Below are positions 11,401 through 21,306 of a stretch of 64,000 nucleotides of DNA, one piece after another. The DNA is from Anaeramoeba flamelloides. Lineage: Eukaryota > Metamonada > Anaeramoebidae. The stretch is taken from the NCBI GenBank assembly GCA_027625915.1, contig JANTQA010000048.1:3720001-3784000 (forward strand). Reading direction: 5' to 3'. Below the pieces are notes generated by a model that was not told the DNA's origin, did not search any database, and worked only from the letters and a program-made list of their open reading frames with translations. Both the position numbers and the translations under genes were made by a program. The stretch's first letter is position 1; every line of letters starts with the position of its first letter.

Positions 11401-13703
11401 GTTCATAACATAAGAATCTCTATTTAAATAATTTGTAAAATTTCTGAGTTTTAGAATGGAAGTAGAGCCCTTCTATTTTAAATATTTTTTGTCGTTGGGC
11501 TTTTTTTAATTTAAGAAATAAACAGAAAATTTATAAAATTTTCTGTTTATTTCTTAAATTAAAAAAACCGTCGTTAGCTTTTCTTGAGTTTTCTGTTTAT
11601 TTGTGAAGTGTTCTAGGTTTTTTTTACTTTAGAAATAAACCAAAAAATTATTAAAATTTTCGGTTTATTTCTAAAGTAAAAAAAAACCTAACGAAAATCA
11701 ATAGATTTCACAAATAAAATAGAAAACCTTAAGAAAACCTCGTTACTCTACAACACTTGACGACACGACTGTTTGTTGATATTATTATTATACCTAATAA
11801 TTTTTAAATATTTTTGAACCTTCAATCCCAAACTATTTATAATTACTTTTTGTCTAAAATTATTTAGATTCGCATCTAGTAATTTTAGTTTTTCTTTTTC
11901 TCAATTAATATTTTCATCTTTTTTTTGGAAAATTTTAATTTTTCTGAAATGTGTTCAAACCCCAGAAGTTCTAATTTTTTTTTGAGTTTATATCTTCTTT
12001 TGTATATTAAGATTCTGGCTTGATCATGTTTTGCTTCAGTTTTGTAAATTATTCTTGGAGAGTGTGCGATTAATTTTGAAAAATTTTTTTACTTTTTTAT
12101 TTATCCAAAAATCACCTTTTTTTCTAGACTAGAAAGTTTTAAAAATCGTAGTACAACAACAACAATAAATAAAATAACCCCAAGATTTTGAAGTATTGAA
12201 ATGTTGGTTATATTGTGAATAAACTTTATTAACTAAGGATGAAATGGTAATTGAAGTAATAATTTTGTCTAACTTTTTTTTTTTCAATTTTATTTTTTCA
12301 TCCTAGTTATGTGTGGTGTATCTTAACAATATAAAATTTTATTTTTAATTGTAGTTTTCACGATTTTCTTCACACATCAGTAACATTTTCGGTAACAACA
12401 TTCACAAAGAAAAAAAATTCAGAGCAAGGGTTGAAAAGTGTTATTTTTATTTGAGACAGTACCAACTAGGTAACAAATTAATTTTTAGATTTTGGATTTT
12501 ATAATTTTGTGAAATCACAATTCAAAATTTTTGCGATACTGTTAATTGCAAAATAAATGGATCAAAATTTTCATTCAGCTTTCCAAAATAATCACACATT
12601 CCAAGAATTAAAACAAATCATCAAATTTATCAATTCTAGAAAGAAAAATCATTAATTTAAACTGATTTATGTTATTAAAAAATTGAAATTTTCCATGATT
12701 TTAAAACCTTTTTTTGGAAAGTCAAATGAAAATTTTGATTCATTTATTTTTCAACAAATAGTATTGAGAAAAACAATTTTTGTGTGAAAAATTAAAATGA
12801 AATTGCTGTGACGTGATACCTAAACTGATGAATGTTGAAAATAATTTGAAGAACAAAAAATTTAAATGAGTAAAAATAATTTTATTATGGATCTTTTGTG
12901 AGATTAGTCAGCCTTCAAAACAAACAGTTGTCTGAAATTGTCATTCTTTCTAAAATCGTGATCCTTTTTTAGTCAATATTTGTTTCCAGATATATAAATT
13001 TGAGTTTGAAATTAAAACATACTCTAAAAAAATATTACTCAGTTAATTGCTTCTATTATTCAATAATCAAATTGTTGCAAATCAAATGTGTTAGTTGAAA
13101 ATTTAAATAAAAGGTGAACAAAAAACACTGGTTCCAAAAGAAGAAAAGAATAAAAAAAGCAAAAACCAGATATAAAAAAAAAAATCTTACAGATCCATCC
13201 TCCAAGAAACGATCACCCAACTTTGCAATTTCCTTTTTGTTTTTTTTGTTCATCTCGTGAAGTGTCTCTCCTCTTTTAATCAAATCTTTTTTCCATTTAT
13301 CAAAACCCTGTTAGATTGATAAAAAGTTTTTTTTTTGTATGAAGAGTGTAAAGAGAAAGAAAAAAGAAAAAAAAAAATTGTTGTGAGTTGGTTTGGTGGG
13401 AAGTTGTTCAAAACTTTTTTATGGGTTAATCCTATTATTAAAAAAGATTTTTACTGTTAGACTGCTAGGGTTACGTGTAATGGTATTTGAAAAAATATCG
13501 CAGACAGTTGTAAAGGAAAATGGAAGTGGATCATAGATTGAACGAAGTTTGGTGATAATGCTTTTGAGTTCCTTTTCGAATTCCATAATTGTTTGTGAAT
13601 TGCTGTTTGTGATAATTTTAATGAGTGTCTCGATTGTGATCATATTTAATTTGTCAGGGTTTTTTTCATATTTTTCTTGAAAGAATTCTATAATTTCGGA
13701 CAT
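8408..13703 (-). CDS. EIF2B1: Translation initiation factor eIF2B subunit alpha, 3 exons
   Basis: Minus-strand exons 13703-13455, 13307-13191 and 8995-8408 encode 317 residues (human 305). Donors are GTAAAA and GTAAGA, acceptors CAG and TAG, and both introns are phase 0. Exon 1 starts at MSEIIEFFQEKYEKNP; an in-frame upstream ATG at 13814 was rejected because it adds 37 residues with no family match. Exon 2 carries LIKRGETLHEMNKKNKKEIA and FLEDGS; exon 3 continues VVLCHGYSQTV. Signature stretches are VVVGAEAVVESGGIIN, NKPFYVASESLKFMRFYPL, LFTDLGALSPSGVSDELI. eIF2B alpha dimerises at the core of the decameric eIF2 GDP/GTP exchange factor and belongs to the regulatory subcomplex that senses phosphorylated eIF2. 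Odd point: intron 1 is 147 nt but intron 2 is 4195 nt and full of repeats. Confidence 0.95.
10130..10440 (+). repeat. Dispersed repeat R1, copy 4
   Basis: Best-preserved R1 copy, inside EIF2B1 intron 2. Shares gctaatact, actgaaa, agcaaag and gtggctgtg with 2325-2615 in order and spacing. The small open frames across it on both strands are not genes. Confidence 0.65.
10905..11340 (-). mobile_element. Old 5'-truncated LINE fragment interrupted by a hairpin element
   Basis: The minus strand at about 11340-11285 reads WNCQDFENNRKIWISELK, nearly identical to WNCPAYENNRKIWISELK of the LINE at 48427-48709. The adjoining ~150 bp also aligns (attaaagac, ccacta, gttgaatc) but carries several in-frame stops. 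The tail GTAAGAGG then CTCCC near 10905-10940 matches the LINE 3' end. Between tail and body, about 10940-11125 has no counterpart in the other copy and contains the hairpin at 11036-11076. It is read as a later insertion. WNCP followed by a charged helix is typical of the region after the reverse transcriptase in non-LTR elements. Confidence 0.55.
11036..11076. repeat. Hairpin, 12-bp perfect stem
   Basis: AAAAGAATAGAG at 11036-11047 pairs with CTCTATTCTTTT at 11065-11076. It lies in the segment that appears inserted in the old LINE fragment. Related words (gaattgagtaaaat and its complement) recur near 29050, 30140 and 30340. Confidence 0.7.
11501..11567. repeat. Long perfect hairpin (32-bp stem, 3-nt loop)
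   Basis: Arms 11501-11532 and 11536-11567 are exact reverse complements with an ATA loop. The core word is AAATAAACAGAAAATTT. It recurs in altered form at 11614-11690, 28880-29040 and 36893-36943, so it is a repeat family rather than a terminator. Confidence 0.85.
11614..11690. repeat. Second long hairpin, ~36-bp stem
   Basis: Starts with TAGG and ends with CCTA. Arms pair almost completely (TTTACTTTAGAAATAAACC with its complement). Outer flanks also pair imperfectly: cttttcttgagttttctgtt at 11577-11596 versus its reverse complement near 11725. This suggests a larger foldback element spanning about 11570-11750. Confidence 0.75.
12121..12310 (+). repeat. Dispersed repeat R5, copy 1
   Basis: About 190 bp alignable to 37150-37330 in the same orientation. 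Shared words are aaaatcgtagtac, acaacaataaata, ggttatattgt and aataaactt. No coding capacity; nature unknown. Confidence 0.65.
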
Positions 13704-16700
13704 TGTTGATAATTGTTGATCTTTAAAAAAAATGAAGGAAAAGTGAAATAGCTTGAATAGTTTAAAAGAACAAAAAATGAATAAATATTTTGGTCTTTTT
13801 AAAGAAAATTTCAAAATACGTATATCTAACGTATGTTATTGAATTTTTAAAGATGGTTTTATGTATTAGAGCATGTTACATGTATGTGGAATGCACTTTC
13901 ACTTTGAAATATAAAAATAGCACTTGTTGAGATAATAAAACCATGATTTTGATTAATTTTTTATTTTAATAATTATCTTACTAAAATAGGAATTCTTTGA
14001 GACTTAAAATTCAATTAGTCTAATGATATTCATCGACTAGGGTTTTTTAAGGTTTAAAAAAAATCTATTACAGAATCAAAAATCAAAATATTTTGATTTT
14101 AAGAAAAATTAATTTTTAAGGGCCATATACAAATTACATACTTTTTGAATAATCTCTACTCAACACTTTAATTTGAGAAGAGATTGAAATAGATCGAAAA
14201 AATTGTCATAAAATATCTCAAACCAAAAATTTTTTCTGTTTATTTATGATTTTTTTTTGATTGTTTTTTGAAATGTATGCATTTTGGATTAATTTTTCTG
14301 AGTTGTATTTGGTTTTCTAAATAAATATAAAAACTGAAAATGAAAAATTTAATTTTAATGTTGAACAAACAAAAAAAAAATAAAGATAAATTTGGGGAAA
14401 AGGGATGCTAATCAGGTAAAACAAATAAAACAGAAAAAAAAAGTTGAATGTTGTTTTTAATTTGGAACATTACTGAAAATAAAAACGAAAATAATTTAGA
14501 AAAAAAAAAGCTTAAAGACAAAATCGAGGGCTCAGCCCAATAATACTTTTTATTAATACTATCTTTTATTATTTTTTTTTGTTTTTAATTGATACATTAC
14601 GAATTTTGTTGAAAAAATATACTATTTTTAAGATATTTAAAACTACAGCTCATCAAATTTCAATAGCATAGGAGACCTAACTTGTTTTTGCTGATTTAAA
14701 TGGGAAATAATATAATATTTTTATTCTTTGGAGTTAATTTATTTCTTCTAGTAATTTTTTTTTATATTTGTTAGAAATTTTATTTTCCTAGGAAAAATTT
14801 TTTTAAAATCAGCAGTTATTGATTTTTTTGAGAGGCAGTTTATCGCTTCGAAAAAAAAATGTATGCTGATCTTTTGAAAAAAAAAATATCAATAACTATT
14901 GTTATTTTTTGATAGAAATTAGAAAAAAGAAAAAGAAATATAAAAAAAAACTTTTCATTTCTTTTTTTTATTTTTTAGTGTTTGTGATCGTTATCCAAAA
15001 TTTTAAACCAAAAAGGTATAATTATTTCAAGTTTTAAAAATGACATGGTTGTTTCTACATGTCAAAATAAAGGGTTTAAAAATGCTATCAATTTTTTATT
15101 TATTATTCGATCTGATATTTTGGGACAAAAGAATTTTTAAGTTTTTTCATTCCAAATTAAGTTCCTCAAAATGGTTCCAATTAACCATTTCTAAATGATC
15201 GTTGCTATATTTTCATTTCAAATTTATCTCTTAAAATTTTTGATAAATGCTGCTATTTTTTTTCTTCCTCAAAAATCAATGCTTGTTCCAATGTAAGACA
15301 CTTTAGGAATAATTATGGCATATATTCAGTGATGTTGATCTGAAAAATATAGCAATATTTTTCATATTTTTTCCCAAAAATTGACTTGAAGAAAATAACA
15401 CTAGTAAAACTATAAAAAGTACAGAATTATCATTCTGTTGATATTTTTTTTTTTTTTTTTTGTAAAATAAATTATTTTATTCATTAGTCACGGTTTGTGG
15501 AATCTTTATTTATTACTGATAATCTTTCTATCATGTTTTTACTCATCGGGTTTCTGGAGAAGTGTTATCGAGTGCCGAGCTTTTTTTTAATTTGGTGATG
15601 TAAATGATATAAGGTCAGTTCCACCATTAAGGCACAAACTGCTACGAAATTTAAGGCACAATAAAAATCACAAATTAAGGCACGAAAATCAGATTCTAGT
15701 AAAATTAATTGTAAAAAAAAAATTACAAATTGTATTACTTAATTTGAGATTTTTTTGTGCATTAAATTAAGTTGAAAATTTGTTCCTTAAAAGTGGAACT
15801 GACTGTAGGGTAAATCTGAAATTATAGTTTTTTTATAAGAAAATCAAAAGTTTTTGATATCTTCATTGAGATTTGACCTGGATATTAAGATTTCAATTAC
15901 ATATAAAATAAATTTATTAAAATATTGGAAGTTTTTATTTTTTGGTATTTTGGTTATGATGGAAATAACACTAACAACCTAGAAAATCTAATTTACAATA
16001 TCCATTTGATTTTTAACCATCTTTAAGAAATAAAATAACACAAATAATAATAATAGTTATAAGTAAAGGCAAGTAAAACAAAATAAAACAAAAAATGTAT
16101 TTTTGCAATTTTTGATTATTTTGTTTCTTTTTTCCTTTAATTTTTCACTTTCATCTTTTTCACTTGAATATATGGGGCAATACCATATAACAACCTATTG
16201 TTTATTATTTATACTTGTCATATTAACAAGTATATAGTTAATAACTTATTTAGTGTTTTATTCTAATTTTTATTTCATATTCCAAACAATTTTAAAGGGA
16301 ATAAAAAAAAAATTAAATTAAAAAAATATTAATTTTGAAAACAAGATATTTTATTAATAATTCTCAAAAAAAAAAACAAAAAGCTTCAAGTTTGAACTTT
16401 ATTCACTACTTTCAGAGACTAGAAATGAATTTACTATATTTCGATTTTTACATTAAATAAATTATTAATAATTCAAAATGATAAAGTTTCTTAGAAATAT
16501 CGCTATATAAAAGCCACAAAAAATAAAAAAAATAAATATAAAAATAAACCAGAAATATTTTATCAGATAAGAATTTACTTTATGAATAAAATTAGTTGAT
16601 ATGACTTTAAATTAGATTAACGTTCTAATTTCGTCATTTTTTAATTGAATATTCCTATTATTATAATGAATTATTGAAATTGTGTTAAAACCATGGACAA

Positions 16701-17646
16701 TCTCATAAAAATAAATAGTAGATTAAAAAAATAATCATTTATTTCTTTAAAAGGTGATATTCAGAAATTTGAAAGATTATTTATTATCCTGTATTATAAT
16801 TTAAAAAAAAAAAAAAAGTTGTTATTTTTACGAAAATGTTGTATAGTTACGTAAAGTGTCATAGATTACATTTAATGTACTATTTTTGATTGATTTGTTA
16901 TTATTTTTTATTGTAAAATTTTAGTAATAAAAGAAATTTTAGAGTTTTTTTAATTTTATATCATGAAAAATTAAAAAAAAATTGGATGAATGTAAATTAA
17001 AAATAGGCAAAAAATAAACAAAAATCATATTTTTGTTTTTTTCAAAACTTGATAGTAAATCAAGTTTAAGTTATCCAGTCTAAATATTTTCATATATAAT
17101 CATTCTAAACAAATAAAAGAAAAAAAAATAAAAATCTTAAAAATAAAAATTGGTGTTGTTAAAAATCCTGAAATGAGCATAACAAAAAATGTAAAAGATT
17201 ATATTTGTTAAAAGTTCTCCAACCATTAGTGAGCGATCAAATAATTAGATACAATCAACTAATAATATTTGATGTTTCTATTGAATTAAACTCAACTTTC
17301 ACCTTCTACCAATCATTGAGAAAAAACTTTCGTCTAATCTAAAAAAACAGATTACATGACTGGTAAAAAGAAATGAAAAAAAAAAACGGAAAAAGACAAA
17401 AAATGATAAAAATAGTTTGCAAAATTCAAAATTATTACAAATTGAATTAAAATGTTTGTATTATTAGTCTTTAAGTTGTATTAACTGTTTCCAATTTTTT
17501 GGAATTTCGTTTATATATCAATTTCCAGAATAAATGGAAATATTGAGAAAACCAAATGGATGGTTTTTTTTTTTTTTTTTTTAAATTTTGGAGGTTTAGA
17601 ATGTGTTAGGTTATTTCAAAAATGAAAAATTCCAATACTAATTTAT
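13704..17646. other. Gene-poor interval
   Basis: Between EIF2B1 and the 3' end of the RCC1-BTB gene I see only A/T-rich DNA, homopolymers and one MITE (15612-15805). No exon-like island with family resemblance was recognised. Confidence 0.55.
15612..15805. mobile_element. MITE, Tc1/mariner type, 194 bp, flanked by TA
   Basis: The left end AGGTCAGTTCCAC and right end GTGGAACTGACTG form terminal inverted repeats that continue with mismatches for ~50 bp (CCATTAAGGCACAAA versus CTTTTAAGGAACAAA). The dinucleotide TA sits immediately outside each end (15610-15611 and 15806-15807), as expected for Tc1/mariner target duplication. The interior has three spaced TTAAGGCAC words and no open frame. It is non-autonomous; no transposase source is visible in the window. 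Confidence 0.8.
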
Positions 17647-19338
17647 TTATTTATTTTTAGAATTAATTTGATAATAATCAAACAATTCGTACACTTGCAA
17701 AAGATTTTTTTTCTTTAATTTGCTATTTAAATTTCCTGTGTACAAAAATTTTATAACTTTGCTGATAATGTTTGCAGGCTTAGCAGTTAAATCTGTAATT
17801 GAATTTGGTGATTCTTCTATTGATATAAACATTGCGCGGAAAAGTTGGCTTCTTGCTTGTAAAATTAGTTTATGAACGGGCAGTATTGTTTCTTTATTTT
17901 TATTTTTGGTAATAATTTGGAAATCTTTTGATTTGTCATTTTCATACCAATTCAATAAATCCAGCTGCAGTGAAGATTTTTTCCAATCGACGAAATTTAT
18001 TGCTTTGCAAATGAGATCAATGTTCTCCTTTTCTTGTTCTTTCCAAGGGCTTTTCCCACAGTAAACCCACTTACACCAATCAATAACTGCGCTGGTCTGG
18101 AATTGTGATAATTTGTCTTCGATTGTCTCCAAAGAGCATTTAATTCTCCATTCAAACCACTCACGGTGGATTTTGATTTCATTTAAAAGCAAATAATCGG
18201 TGTTTTCGCCTCTTTCAAATAAAACCAAGAAGTCGTATGCGAGGACATTTGGCTGTACAATGAGAAAGATGCTTAAAAAATAGCCACTGCAAAGGTTAAC
18301 TAAGCGATCAGTATTTTTTAATGTGATCCCCGTATTGAGCCAAGTTTGATTTTTTTCACCAGACTGTGTTTCAAATTCAATGGTGCCAGACAAATAGAAG
18401 GTCTCCTTATCAACATTGTGATCCATTACCATGACTATCGTCCAGTAAGAGCCGCTGACAAGATCAAGAACTTTGCTCTTTTTCTTTTTAAAAAACGGTA
18501 TCCTTTTAAAATAAGAGGCATCTTCTTCCATCCCATTCTCCAGCTTCGTTCCAACAGAAAAAAGTTGTCCGTTCAGGGTTAAGACATATGTTGCACAATA
18601 GCTTATTGTGATTTTTTTGATCTCACTGATTTTAAATTCCGATGTTTTCACTTGCTTAGGTGTAAGCTGGCCCGTCGAGTTTTGCGTTTTTAACGAAAGC
18701 TGGTGGTGGCGATCGTTCCCCCATCCAAACAATTGGTTACTTTCGTTTAAATAGAAAAAATGCATCCCAAACCCTGTGTAGATCTTTTTGACGCACTCAG
18801 CTAATTTTGTTGGGACAAGTTTATTCTCCATGTCACCAAACCCCAAGAGCCCAACATTGATCTGGAAACCACCAAACCCAAAAATGTATAAAGATCCGTC
18901 ACTGAGCAAGACCAGCGATTGCTCATACCCACATCCGATCATCTTTGCAGGTGGCTTGTCTTCAAAAAATTGTATCAGTGTGGGCTCGAATTTGGCCTCG
19001 CTATGCGCTGTTTGCCCATACGAGGATCCATACTTCTTGTTGCTAACCCAGCTATACACCTTCCCTGAAATGGTCAACGCTAAAAAATGATGCCTTCCAC
19101 ACTTGATGTCAACAAACTTGTTCTGTAAATCATAAAAGCAGATTTCTTTTTCTGCGTGCTTGCGATGAAATATTTTCCCTTCTCGTGTAATACCGACAGT
19201 GTCCTGATCCAAATTTGTACTCATTTGTAAATACTCCTGATCAAATTCTTTGGAAGACACAATCTCGTTTTGTGTTTCAGTTATTGGTAAACCTAAAGAT
19301 CCAGAGAGGTTTTCTCCATAAACCAAAACATCACCCAT
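17647..19338 (-). CDS. RCC1-repeat / BTB domain protein
   Basis: Single exon of 563 residues starting MGDVLVYGENLSGSLG, with stop TAA. Residues ~1-330 form RCC1-type propeller blades (CGRHHFLALT, GCGYEQSLVLLSDGSLY, LFGWGNDRHHQLSL, SGSYWTIVMV). Residues ~375-450 resemble a degenerate BTB. Residues ~470-555 are a typical BTB/POZ domain (DFQIITKNKNKE, VHKLILQARSQLFRAMF, VIKFLYTGNL). RCC1-BTB proteins are commonly cullin-3 substrate adaptors or scaffolds; automated annotation often labels such protist proteins Btk-binding-protein related. The specific partner cannot be inferred. The N-terminal half is clearly more GC-rich than flanking DNA. It is divergently arranged with PSMA4, with 609 bp between the starts. 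Confidence 0.9.
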   Translation of the reverse strand: MGDVLVYGENLSGSLGLPITETQNEIVSSKEFDQEYLQMSTNLDQDTVGITREGKIFHRKHAEKEICFYDLQNKFVDIKCGRHHFLALTISGKVYSWVSNKKYGSSYGQTAHSEAKFEPTLIQFFEDKPPAKMIGCGYEQSLVLLSDGSLYIFGFGGFQINVGLLGFGDMENKLVPTKLAECVKKIYTGFGMHFFYLNESNQLFGWGNDRHHQLSLKTQNSTGQLTPKQVKTSEFKISEIKKITISYCATYVLTLNGQLFSVGTKLENGMEEDASYFKRIPFFKKKKSKVLDLVSGSYWTIVMVMDHNVDKETFYLSGTIEFETQSGEKNQTWLNTGITLKNTDRLVNLCSGYFLSIFLIVQPNVLAYDFLVLFERGENTDYLLLNEIKIHREWFEWRIKCSLETIEDKLSQFQTSAVIDWCKWVYCGKSPWKEQEKENIDLICKAINFVDWKKSSLQLDLLNWYENDKSKDFQIITKNKNKETILPVHKLILQARSQLFRAMFISIEESPNSITDLTAKPANIISKVIKFLYTGNLNSKLKKKNLLQVYELFDYYQINSKNK

Positions 19339-19947
19339 CGAAAAAAAATTTTTTGGATAATTTGCAAATTGGATATTAAAAAAAAAATGAAAAATGATTT
19401 TCCAGTTTTCTTGCCAAAAAACTCAGAACTTTGACCAAGTTCTGAACCTATTCAAAGATTTCTGAAAATTGACTAAACTTTTAAATACTTTAAAAATTCA
19501 GTTCTTATTAAGTATTTTATAGTTTTAATGAACTGGTTTTTTGAATGATAAAGCGAAAAAATTTGATCTTGTTTCATTTTCCTTGTATTTTACATTTACC
19601 AAGAGAGTATTGAAAGAAAAGGATTGTAATTTGTGATCTCTGTTTATTTGGTTTGAATTTTTTCATATTAAATCTTGTTTCTTGGATACTCTGATCTATT
19701 TTGTGTGAACTAAGAATTCTCACTAAAAGAAATTTTTTCGAAAGAAAAAAAAGATAATCTTCTTATATTTTATCTCATACCTATTTCTAATATCAGTTGT
19801 TAATGGGATTTTGATTCCTAATTAATTCAAAACTAATAACCACAATATTACACAGCCATTTCTTGGAATCAAAATCTATGCTCTATGAAAAATCAAATCA
19901 AAAATTTCATTTTTTCTTTGTTAGTTAACAAATCTTTATTTTACAAA
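19339..19947. promoter_or_regulatory. Divergent intergenic region, RCC1-BTB / PSMA4
   Basis: This 609-bp interval must contain both 5' regions. I see no clear TATA or shared motif. It includes gtgaactaagaattct (about 19705-19720), a word that recurs with similar flanks near 4685, 6515 and 35005, so part of the interval is probably repeat-derived. Confidence 0.4.
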
Positions 19948-21306
19948 ATGTCAAGAAGATACGATACCAAAACAACAATTTTCTCACCTGAAGGAAGGCT
20001 TTACCAAGTTGAATATGCAATGGAAGCTATTCGCCATGCTGGTTCAGCGGTAGGAATACTTGCAACAGGTAATATCTTATTCAAAGGCCGATCGCCAAAA
20101 AAAAATAGAAAAAAAAAAAAAAGAATATCACTTTATTTTACTTCCATCAACCAAAAACAAAAAAGAATTTGAATAATTAAGATTAAACTAATTTTCTTCT
20201 TTTTGAATAAAAATTGTTCTTTTTGATTTTTAATCTTTTTCTGATAAATATTTTTTATTTATCCTGTCAAAAAAACAAAAAAAAACAAAAAAAATACAAA
20301 AAAAATACAAAAAACAAAAAAAATATAAAAAACAAAAAAAATATAAAACAAAAATCACAAAAAAGATGGTGTTATTCTTGCAACCGAAAAAAGAGTTGTT
20401 TCACCTTTATTAGATCAAAGTATCATTTCCAAAACCGAAATTTCAAATAGCGAAAAATTGTATAAAATAGACTCTCATTTAGTTTGTGCTGTTGCAGGTA
20501 TCACTTCAGATGCAAACACTTTAATTAACATAAGCCGAATGACTTGTCAAAGGCACACCTATACCTATGGTCAAAAAATGCCAATTGAACAATTGGTCAG
20601 AAGAGTTTGTGATATTAAACAAGGTAATATTTCCATAATAAATTCTCTTTTCTTTTTCTTTATTTTTTTTTTATTAATTTTTCTTCTTTCTTTTTTTTTT
20701 TTATTGTTGAAATCACAAAACCAAAAGGAAATTCATTTTCTTTTTTATTTGATATTTTTGATCTTTAAATTGAGCTCTTCTAACAAAAAACATTCTAACA
20801 AAATCAAACAATAAAAAACAATACAAACCAAAACAATACCACCCAATATAAAATACAATACAATAAAATAAAATAAAATCTAAGGTTATACCCAATATGG
20901 AGGATTAAGGCCATTTGGTGTTTCCTTTTTGTTTGCTGGCTATGATGAAGATTTTGGTTTCCAATTATATTTAGCAGATCCATCAGGAAACTATTCAGGT
21001 TGGAAGGCTGTAGCTATTGGAACAAATCATAATTCAGCAACATCAATGTTGCGTTCTGAATTTAAAATTAATAAAGAACAAACCGGTGACAATCTTGAAG
21101 GGACAAAAGAATTGAATTTAAAAGAAGCAACAAAGCTTGTAGTCAAAGTTTTGGCAAAAACTATGGACTCAACTTCTCTTAATTCGGAAAAGCTTGAATT
21201 TTCCTTTGTTAAAAAGGTTGATGGAAAAATTGTAACAGAAATTTTAAGTCCAAATAAAGTTGACGAATTACTTAAAGAGCATAAAGATGTTATTGAAGAA
21301 GATTAA
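19948..21306 (+). CDS. PSMA4: 20S proteasome subunit alpha-3 (PSMA4 type), 3 exons
   Basis: Exons 19948-20068, 20366-20623 and 20885-21306 give 266 residues (human PSMA4 261). Both donors are GTAATA, both acceptors AAG, and phases join at GAT and GGT codons. Start chosen at [20 protein letters not shown], the family-invariant N-terminus; an in-frame ATG 63 nt upstream was rejected. The product continues [30 protein letters not shown] / [13 protein letters not shown] and [22 protein letters not shown] and the VAGITSDA stretch place it in the alpha-3 group. It forms part of the outer alpha ring that gates the 20S core; alpha subunits are not proteolytic. Introns of 297 and 261 nt are A-rich with no strong polypyrimidine tract before the acceptor. 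Confidence 0.97.

Larger units (their letters stand above)
8996..13190 (-). other. 4.2-kb repeat-filled intron of EIF2B1
   Basis: Bounded by donor GTAAGA at 13190 and acceptor TAG at 8996. It contains an R1 copy (10130-10440), an old LINE fragment (10905-11340), two long hairpins (11501-11690) and an R5 copy (12121-12310). No nested gene with family resemblance was found on either strand. The length is best explained by accumulated insertions. Confidence 0.85.

Noticed and set aside
14525-14545. gggctcagccc palindrome
   Set aside because: Short isolated palindrome with no repeated copy or stem extension.
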